From: Corella eumyota
Lineage: Eukaryota > Chordata > Ascidiacea > Phlebobranchia > Corellidae
Length of the DNA: 64,000 nucleotides
Assembly: GCA_963082875.1 (NCBI GenBank)
Contig: OY720097.1
Coordinates: 6,518,501-6,582,500, forward strand
Direction: 5' to 3'
Under the pieces are notes generated by a model, which was not told the origin of the DNA, ran no database searches, and saw only the letters and a list, made by a program, of their open reading frames with translations. Below, piece by piece: positions 54,117 to 64,000 of the stretch. Position 1 is the stretch's first letter. Every line of letters begins with the position of its first letter. The translations under genes and the position numbers were made by a program.

Positions 54117-54831
54117 ATAAAAGTTGAAGCGTCGCGGGTCAGTAGACCCGAATGCATTCAAAGTGATTTTGAGAGCGACATGTTTAAACAGGACAAAACG
54201 AAAGTGACCAAATGAAGTCAAAACAAAATTTGTTATAGGATTTTCAATACTAAATGTTATTATTATACTACTCTGTCAGCTATACAGTAAAAATAAGTTT
54301 ATTTCCTTCTTTTTAAAACAATTTAAAGGCCTAAAAAACTAATTCATTCTTGTTAACGATTGAGCTGTAAAAAGGGTTTGCCAATTAGTAGTAACAGTAA
54401 TGTTAAACATACCCATTAATCGACAAATTTAAAGACAAAATAGATTGGTATGCTGTCATGACGTAACAATACCCACCAATAACAAATAAACATATTATTC
54501 CATACACATAAGGTTGTGATTTTTTATAGCTTTAGCATAATATGTTATGCAATAGAGCATATTTTAAAAAAAGGAAACGCTAATTTAAAAAAAAAATTTT
54601 TTCGATTTTAACCAGTATCGTACGATATACAAATATCAAGCAGACCCCCTATTTTTACGGCAATTTAGCCGGGAACAACACCCCGTGGTAATGGCACGTT
54701 TTACTCGTCAACGCCCTTCCAGGCGAGTGCCACTTAGAAAACAATATCATTAAAAAGGGGTTACAAACCTCGGCGGAAAATAATGGCGTTTTCGAGACGT
54801 TTTATCGCGAAAAAATCTCGAAAAAATCGCG

Positions 54832-54839
54832 TGACGTCA
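54832..54839. promoter_or_regulatory. Full CRE/ATF site
   Basis: A single TGACGTCA within CGCGTGACGTCATTCG, 1.3 kb upstream of the LRR gene start. Confidence 0.5.
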
Positions 54840-55192
54840 TTCGTTTTTTTTCTAGTCACTCGACTTGGAGGGTTTATACCCCGCAGGAATGTGACCCTTA
54901 TTAACTTCCTTAACGGCGTGGGACCCGAGTGTAGGGAGTCGATATAGAAAGTAGTGTAGAAAGTTACGCAGTATACTGTATACGTAGAGCAAAAAAACAG
55001 CATTAGGCCATTTCGTGTCAAAGTAATTTAGAGTCAAAAGTAGTTAGTAAAAAAAGGGTAAAAATTTAAATTTATCTAATAAAATTCGTTAGAGTTAAAA
55101 GGCTTGATTAAAAAATCAATAAAACGAAATACACAGTCTTACAGACAGATGTTTTTTACAGAGTGCACTTACATAAACATTATTAGCAAACC

Positions 55193-55211
55193 GACGTCAT
55201 TAATGACGTCA
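55193..55211. promoter_or_regulatory. Double CRE in an 18 bp perfect palindrome
   Basis: GACGTCATTAATGACGTC (55,193-55,210) is its own reverse complement; with the next base it contains one full TGACGTCA (55,204-55,211) and one seven-base match facing it. It lies 920 bases upstream of the ATG at 56,130. Confidence 0.6.
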
Positions 55212-56129
55212 TATTTGGTTTTAAAATCTCGAGGAAGACTAAAATTGATTTGTTTGAAGCTTAAGTAGATTTAAAAGGCAGAGAGGTGTAATTTTTTTAT
55301 TGTTTTCGCACATTGACTCGCCTTGTTTTCTAAAATTTGAGTCTGCTTTTTTGTTGGATAATAATTCGTTGACTTTGCTACAAAAGTATGTTATATCATA
55401 AAGTGTCGTCGGTTTTAGAAAGTCAATTCGATACTTTTTTCAGACAAAGCGAATACGTAACCGATTTAAGATCAGCAAAGTGAAGTATCGAATTTAAAGA
55501 GATCAAAGGACAGAAAGACACAATTGAAAGCACTTTCACTGAATCTTTTTTTTTGCGAGGCTTTGATTAATAGATAGCGGGTATAATATAAATATAATGT
55601 TTACGTATAGAAAGACATTTAAAGCGCTACTTGTAATGCAGAGAGAACCTGTTATCGTTTATTTGCAATGCCATGTCGTATTTAATTTTTTAGCGAGTTT
55701 TTTATGGTTTGAGGTCAGGTCACAAAAGGAACTCAAATCAAATTAAATTAATTTTTTTTTTTTTAATTATGCCAGTAAAATTATTTTTTTTATTATTAAT
55801 TAGCAAGGTTACAGCGAAACCTTGACTTAAAGCTAGACTTTGATTAGCACAAAAGAGTTGAATTATCAGACAGAGAACAAATCCGAACAAAAACAGAACG
55901 CGTCTACTTTTAATTTAATAACAAACACGCCCATGTCGCGTTGATAGTTATTTTGTTTACGTTAACATTGTGTTGGACACGGTCAAGTTGCAGCGGTTTT
56001 AATTGGACGAATTTCTTGTTTGCAGATCTCCTGACGACGGGTTTTTTCCCGACATTTAAAAAAAAACTTTGAAAGTCGTGTTTTATTAAATTTTTGTTTA
56101 TCGATATTTTTGATATTCTACAAGAAATC

Positions 56130-59100
56130 ATGAAATCCATTTTCAATCTTTGCCTCCTCGTTTTTCTGATTGCGATTGTTTCCATGACGACGGCCGTACG
56201 CAGTGCCCGAAGAAACACCGTGGCGTCATCAAAACCAAGCGTGATGACGTTAGCGACAAAGAAGATGCGGTGCCCGAGAAAGTGTGTCTGCAACGCCGAG
56301 ATCTTGGAGGTCGACTGCAGTCACAAAAAACTGTGGAAGGTCCCGTCAGGTAAAAATTGATTTTTTATTAAAATTAAAAATAAATAAATATTTCCGAAAT
56401 TGGAAAATTATTTTTTACTGCCATGTTATTTGCGCCTGCGATGATACTTAAAATACATTATAAGTTATTTCAAAAATAATAATCTTACGTAAAACGGGTG
56501 CGTCATTACGCAAAAGGAATGTAACATTTGTTTTAAGTTAACAAGTCACATCCAGTGCGAGATAGCAATTGACAAACTCACGAAAAACCTGAAAAGGGAA
56601 ATATTCATTACCCCATTTCCTGCGTAAAATGGCGTAAATTGCGTCAATGGCTATCGAATGATTTTAAAAATAAGATTTTATGCTAAAACTAACCAGTTGG
56701 GCTGAAATTTAGCGAATGTTCTATGTTCTGCTATAGCAGAGGTCAAACCGGAATAGGCCAGGCTGCGTATTACCAAAATAATAGCTCTTCACCCTGTTTT
56801 GTTACATGCCAGGATTTAAAGCTTAGGAATTTATATTGTGGGGTATGCAAATGTAACTTTTCTGTATATAAATGCGGTCATGTTGAGATATAAATACATT
56901 CGAAGTCAGAAATAAACATAGTTTATGTGGTATATTTTACAATTCTCTTCAACCGGAACTACACAATAGCAGAAATTTAAAGAATCCCAAAAAGGTTTTT
57001 AACGCAAACAAACACAAAAATAACTCCCATTAAATCCGTAAAATTCGTGTTTGAGAATCTAGTTTCACTAACAACCTTATAGTACGCCATTTAAAAAGCA
57101 CACCTTTGTAGGTTGACGGATTTTAGGGTGTTTCGACATTTCAGTTCGCTGGTCACTTGACAAATCTCGTTAGAAACTGTTTAAAAGCAGGCTATTTTGA
57201 TGCTTATGTTATTCTTTTCGCTTTTTTCGTCAATATTTAGCGTACGTAATCGAATTTGGTCGGAAATTCTTAGTTTAAAAAGGTACAATTTTGTGGCGCC
57301 CTCTAAAATTTAATGAGGCATTCGACAAATTTCCTTCTGCCCAGTTAGATTTACGGATGAACCCAATCTTGCGAATATGTGGAATTATGGCGAACACAGA
57401 TGCCCTGCATTAATCTGTTATTACGTGATTAGCTTAAAAAAACATTGTCTACACTAACCGGCGTTTTATGAACAACTAAAACCAGCAATACAGTCAGAAA
57501 TTGGAAATGAATTATAGTTGATAAAATTGCACAAATGGGTAGAAAATGAATGGTTTAGAGTTTAACCCTAAAAAGTGCTTCTTAAATTTATCCAAAGATT
57601 GCGAAATCCCATAAAATTTGTTAAGTAGTCGACGACATTTTTATTTATCAAAGGATACAGATTGTTTTGCCGATAAAGAATGCTAATCCTTCTAAAAATG
57701 CAAAAGCGAGCCCATATGCATCTGCATGAAATTCCTATATAGATTCCTAGTATTTTCGGCACGGGTTTCATCTCAAGTATCGACTGTTGTCACGCAAGCC
57801 AGAATAATAATTGAACATTTAATGATTTATTTGTAAAAGGAAATAGTAAATAATCAACAACAATATCACAATAGAAACAAATTTCATGAGATTCTTTGAG
57901 ATCCGTTGTTAAACCTATTGGACGAAAAAATATTTTCTTATAACCGCATTGTAAATATACAATGTTCTAAACAACATTCGTAGAGTCAAAACAAAAACCC
58001 TTTGTGTAAAAAAAGCTAATCATGTTTATTATTTCACACTCGAAACCAAACAGATTTTGTTATCAGAGCTTCTTTGAGCAAAACGCATCGTTACCAGTAC
58101 ATCAGATCACAAATGTCATTGACGTACAGACTTGGAATTATTCTATCCGGTTTCGCGATTTTTGCAAGTGATTGTTGCTTTAGGCATTTGCTGCTAACAC
58201 ATAAATTACTAAACCCTCTAAAAACAGCTGTCGTCTCGTTAACTTGACGCTCGTTTAACGTCAAACGTTGTTGATTTCTATGTAGTAGAAGCCCTGGCTT
58301 AACGAACAGATCCGCGGAATCCGTTTGTAATATATCCGCGTTTTCGGGCAATTAACTTCCGCCAAATCAATCTTGAGCGCTTAAATATGATTGGCACGAT
58401 TTTCGAAAACATTTTCGGAGTATAATTCCCTTGGATTATATACGCATACTAGATAAATAACAAAAGTGGGGTTAGAATTACTGGTTTTTGTGTAATGAAT
58501 ATAGGCTGCTGCAACCATATTTGAAAAAAAAATTAATTATACACCTTTACTTAATTTAGAATTTCGACAATATTGTTTTAACATTCAATCAAACTGTTCT
58601 CAAATTACATCACAAATGTATTACAGTTAATACAATAGGGATTGGCGATACATCACCTGATAAATGATAATGGTCACTACGCATCCTTAGTGTAAACAGT
58701 CTAAAGGCGTTGTCATAAATTAGCTCATTATGAGCCACAAGGGCAATTATCCGTTTGATTTAATTATAAACTGACGAGTCATATACAACAAGACCTAAAC
58801 ATCCGCTTTGGCTGTGTAGTGATCAAAGCCAATTTGTAATAATTTACCCTATTCTATTTTTGTAACAGGGATTCCGTCTTCAACAAGAAGTTTAAATTTG
58901 AGCGGAAATAAAATCAGGGATCTGCCAAGGAGAATTTTTGACCGGTTGCATCATCTCGAAAAGTTAGAACTTCACGGAAATCAATTTAGGCATTTGCCAA
59001 AAAGGTATGAAAAGTTCAATATTGAATTCGTGTAATGTAAAAAGAGGTTTGCAGGCTACTTATTCATTATTTGTTACAGGGAGTTGAGCAGACTTAGAAA

Positions 59101-60464
59101 GCTGAAAAAGTTAAATTTGGCTTTGAACAAAATCGAGAATTTACCAGCAAGGGCGTTTGGAAAATTGGGAAAACTGCAGGAACTTTTACTGGCAAACAAC
59201 AAGCTAGGAAAACTGGTCGTTGACACGTTTGACGGCTTGCACAATATAACTGAGGTAAGAAATTGTCGGAATGCATATATGTTTTAAACCTTGCAACATC
59301 TGGCAATCACAACAGTTCCCAGACAGATATCAGCTTGTGATATCATTGAAATGTTAGTATTTTGTCAGTTCTCGAGTAGCGGTTTGGGTTCAAGAGGTTC
59401 TATTACTACAAATTTTACAGCTTAACCATGCCGCAGTTCTCACTAAAGTTCATAGTTACCGCAAGTCACAAATTGTAGCTTATCGGACCGTTCCCAATGA
59501 GTCACAGCCTAATCGAACACCATTACATCCTTTACCACTGAAACTCTTTAAAATACATGTCATTACAAAAGCAAAAATTTACAGAATTTCGAGTACATAA
59601 ACTTGGCATATTTGTGTAGATTGATCTTAGCAACAACATCATGCAAACGCTGGAAGAAGATATGTTTGGTAGTCTGCCTTCTCTACAAACGTTGTACTTA
59701 CATGGCAACAAGTGGCACTGCGACTGCCAACTGAAAAACTTCGAACGAAATTTGAGAGAGATCAACGTCAGAACCGGGTAATGGTTCATTACAAATTCAA
59801 TGGTGGCGTGCATGACTATGGGAAAATATAATCACGATTTTAATGTCGTAAACAAAAAAAATCACAAAACAAAACGACTAAAAATGTCTCAAAAATTTGA
59901 AGTTTAAAAACACTTGAATTTTGTTTTAAAAACCTGCTGTTTGTTTAAGCGGTATATTGTTTCATTTTTAGGTATATTATTTGTGATTCTCCAAGGGCAA
60001 TAGCTGGCGAGCACTTACGAAACCGACCGATGAGTACTATCTGTGGCCCAAAGTCGGCCACGCTTATCGGTATTGTGTTCGGAGTTACATTGGGACTTAC
60101 CGCAGTTTTTTTCGCGCTGTTTATGTGCCGAAAAAGGGGCGCGATGGAATTGGAAATCGCCGAGCACGACTTCAAGAAAGAATCGAAAAAAGCTAAAGGT
60201 AGGCGAGGGTACAAAGTAAAAACGCCCTGTTTTTCTTTACATCTTGTTAATCATTGACATTTTGCAGATTACGACAAAAACATGGAAAGTGATAAAGACA
60301 CGAGTGTTGAAAATTTCGAGGACATTTTGCCTTTAACTTCCAACATCATACAGAACGAGAAGGAAGCTCTTTTAGAAGACGAAGAAAATAAAAGCCCAAT
60401 ATTTAACGTGAGCGAAGACCTGTGTGCGTCTACCCTTACGGTGTTCTCCGAAAACAAAGAATAA
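56130..60464 (+). CDS. Leucine-rich repeat single-pass membrane protein (six exons)
   Basis: Exons are 56130-56349, 58869-59004, 59080-59254, 59620-59777, 59972-60198 and 60268-60464, phases consistent, 370 residues. The ATG at 56,130 was chosen because the signal peptide (about 1-23, FNLCLLVFLIAIVSM core) starts there; an upstream in-frame ATG would place 12 charged residues before it. Next come an LRRNT cap (Cys 48, 52, 54, 63), about six LRRs (79-210; e.g. LNLSGNKIRDLP, LKKLNLALNKIENLP, LQTLYLHGNKW), an LRRCT cap (Cys 211, 213, 234, 254), a membrane helix (259-282) with a CRKR stop-transfer, and an 88-residue acidic cytoplasmic tail. No Ig or FN3 domain is present, so it is a short LRR surface receptor or adhesion protein; ortholog uncertain. 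Introns 2-3 fall between repeats. CRE sites cluster around the gene. Confidence 0.95.
56350..58868 (+). other. First intron of the LRR gene
   Basis: A 2.5 kb intron, much longer than the others in the window, starting GTAAAAA and ending TTTTTGTAACAG. Two minus-strand open frames (57,568-57,771 and 58,091-58,351) show no recognisable protein or splice sites. It may hold regulatory sequence but no specific site stands out. Confidence 0.6.
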
Positions 60465-60468
60465 AAAA

Positions 60469-60502
60469 TGACGTAACGAACGATGACGTCACGCTGACGT
60501 GG
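60469..60502. promoter_or_regulatory. Three TGACGT sites in the LRR gene 3' UTR
   Basis: TGACGTAA at 60,469-60,476, TGACGTCA at 60,484-60,491 and TGACGTGG at 60,495-60,502, just past the stop. The first two begin 15 and the last two 11 bases apart. All are CREB/ATF-type cores. Confidence 0.5.
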
Positions 60503-60840
60503 CATGGGGCGCGGAGAACAGAAAAAGAGGGCGGCGAAGACTTTTACAAAACACAACAACGAATTTTGACGCAACTTAGTTTTTTTGTGAATTTTGTGTA
60601 GTTTTAGTAGATTTGATATTTCGACCAATAGGCTTAAGCAAATTTTTTCGCTGGGTCATAGTTTTTATATTGCCTTTTTCGTAGATGACGTGACATGACG
60701 GTGGGTTTTTTGAGCGCACTTTTTAAATTTTTTGTTGTATTATTTACTGATTTTTTTAGATATTTATTTTTATACGACGATGTTGTTTCTTTTACAGAAC
60801 AATATCGAATTCTTTAATAGTAGGTTACAAGTGCATATTT

Positions 60841-60846
60841 AATAAA
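60841..60846 (+). terminator. LRR gene poly(A) signal
   Basis: AATAAA about 380 bases after the LRR stop codon, in a context (TATTTAATAAACTT) typical for animal 3' ends. Confidence 0.6.
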
Positions 60847-60859
60847 CTTATTCTAATTT

Positions 60860-62380
60860 TGACATAAAATTTTATTTAAAACATAAATTTGTTTAATTTA
60901 AATGACTTGAAGGGTATAATAAATTGACCTGTTTCGATATTCGAAAACAATTTTTTTTCCAATGTAGTTTATTTTTACCAAAATTAAGGCCTAATTTTTG
61001 ATAATCATTACATACCTTACTGCTTTAAAACGACATGACAAAAGTTACTTACCGTATGCCTTTAGGATTTACGTTTTTTCTTTTGTAAATAAAAAAGAAA
61101 AATAAACATGGTGTATTTACGAAATAAAATAAGCCTGAAATTAAATTTAATACTCATAGAAAAAGCAAATTGTAGCAATTTTAATAACCAACTGTTCAAC
61201 AATTTTATTATAATTTCAAAAACTATTAAAACCACTACTTATGATTTGAACAAACTTTAGTCAGACGAAAACCAAATAGCAGAACTTAGCCAAAATTTTG
61301 GGAGCCGAATTAATTTAAAAAAATGCCAATTTTTTCACAAATTTTAGTGCTCGTATTTTTACAAATAAAAAATAAAAAAACGTGCCATCACTAGTAAGCA
61401 AATAATACCCAAAAACGACTGAAACACAACACATATTATAGAACTACGGGGTTGATATAAATATAGAACAGGTTATAATTGTTGCAACACTTAGTTTTTG
61501 TACCTACTATAATGTAAAGCAGCAGCACCAACAAACAAGAACAAAATATTTACAATTTTTGCGAAAAAAATATACTATAAATTTCTGTTTCTAAGGATGT
61601 GGATTTTGAAAATAATGTGCCAGTCAAAATTTAGACTATTTCCTAATTATAACCGTATCGAAATTGGGCAAGCAAAGTGAAACGAGTAGAAATTAATAAA
61701 AACTGAAAAAAAAGCACAGTATGGAATAACCTAGAAAATTCCTAAGATATTGGATAACAAAATATGAAAAATTTGTTCTATGCAGAAATGTTCAAGAAAG
61801 CAAAATATTATAAAACTTTGGAAGATTTATAATAACACATTAACAAAGTACTATTTTCGTTGAAAATGTTTTTTTTTTTTTTTAAATTGATTTGGTTTTT
61901 AAATTTCTGTTTCCATTTTTAACTGTTGCTCACTTAAGTATTGTTTTAATACTTTTAGTACTGTACAGTGATAGGAAAAAGGCGGTACGTTATTATATCG
62001 ACCTTAAACTACATTAAATTCAGTATTTTTAATTTTCCAACTTTGACAAAAACTTTTCCATGCAACCTAAATATTGTTGAATAGAATATTGTCAAGTTGT
62101 TTAAATAGAAAATTATTCTGCTTGGATTTAAATATCATTTGCATAATGTTGATAATATTTTATATTTGTTTCAAGTATTTCCACTTTTATAATGGTGTTG
62201 TGATAGTCAGGTAAATGTTGTACAAAAAAAACTTAAATTTAAAGTTTTAAAAAGTTTCAGCTTATGGTGATGGTGGATAGTCTTGACAAAAGCCAGATAT
62301 ACTTGTGTAAAAAATTTACTATTTATAACCCCCCAAAAAGAACCCCTATCTTTGTGGGACTTCCCCAACAAACTACATCA
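60860..62380. other. Convergent intergenic region
   Basis: AT-rich DNA between the ends of the LRR gene (plus) and the SRPK gene (minus). It should hold the SRPK 3' UTR. No coding exon, RNA gene or repeat recognised. Confidence 0.5.
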
Positions 62381-63676
<1,296 letters not shown>

Positions 63677-64000
63677 CTGTAAATTAATATTGGCTTAGAA
63701 TTATGCTTTAATTATCACAGACTTATAGTAATAATTATATTAATAACTTTTAAATTGTGATTATAAGGTTTAAAATAGAAGTATAGAGAAATGATGGCAA
63801 AGTTTTAAATTAATTTTACTGTAAATTCATTCTGCCTATGTTAAAAAAAAGTACAATATTTTATACAATACTGTCCAAATATGGCAAGATTTTTGCAGTA
63901 TTTTATGCAATAATTAAAACAAATTTGTAAAGAACTAAAAATAATAAAAAAATAAAATTTGGGCTTCATTTTATTTCTAATAATAATAAAATTTAATCTT

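Noticed and set aside
54761-55037. Two overlapping minus-strand frames upstream of the LRR gene
   Set aside because: No recognised motif, no splice context, and they overlap the CRE-bearing region.
56150-56353. 67-codon plus-strand frame and minus-strand frame 55,910-56,293
   Set aside because: Shadows of LRR exon 1, whose signal peptide and LRRNT cysteines are clear.

Overview
The window is AT-rich animal DNA with compact spliced genes. Small introns, invertebrate-like protein divergence and tRNA-derived SINEs suggest an invertebrate, plausibly a tunicate; that placement is inference and cannot be proved from this sequence. Six protein genes can be read exon by exon with consistent splice phases.

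Layout: (1) 131-3347, plus: 3' two thirds of UDP-glucose 6-dehydrogenase. (2) About 4,765-32,762: a 28 kb satellite array of roughly 90 direct ~311 bp monomers, with diverged left edge, several scales of higher-order duplication and a half-monomer deletion variant that has spread. (3) 32,763-36,200: the right edge, holding strongly diverged and inverted satellite units, a tRNA-like SINE, and a separate array of ~127 bp units that is itself duplicated. (4) 36,633-37,705, minus: a small secreted protein with two four-cysteine GCW domains behind a good TATA box. (5) 37.8-41.1 kb: intergenic DNA with a three-copy dispersed repeat and one possible orphan exon. (6) 41,117-43,612, plus: OXA1L, the mitochondrial inner-membrane insertase, with a SINE in intron 2. 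(7) 44,093-50,352, minus: a synaptotagmin 14/16-type protein with 13 coding exons, tail to tail with OXA1L. (8) 50.4-56.1 kb: a divergent intergenic region with a SINE, a GC-richer island and a set of CRE/ATF sites, one of them an 18 bp palindrome. (9) 56,130-60,464, plus: a single-pass leucine-rich repeat membrane protein. (10) 62,381-63,676, minus: the 3' end of an SR-protein kinase (SRPK), running off the right edge.

The genes are unrelated housekeeping, trafficking and cell-surface genes and do not form an operon-like system. The unusual content is the satellite landscape: each typical monomer carries palindromes (TCACGTGA, TTCGCGAA, TTGGCCAA), so the array repeats the same potential protein-binding sites many tens of times. 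No CRISPR array, rRNA, intact tRNA gene or recognisable autonomous transposon was found.
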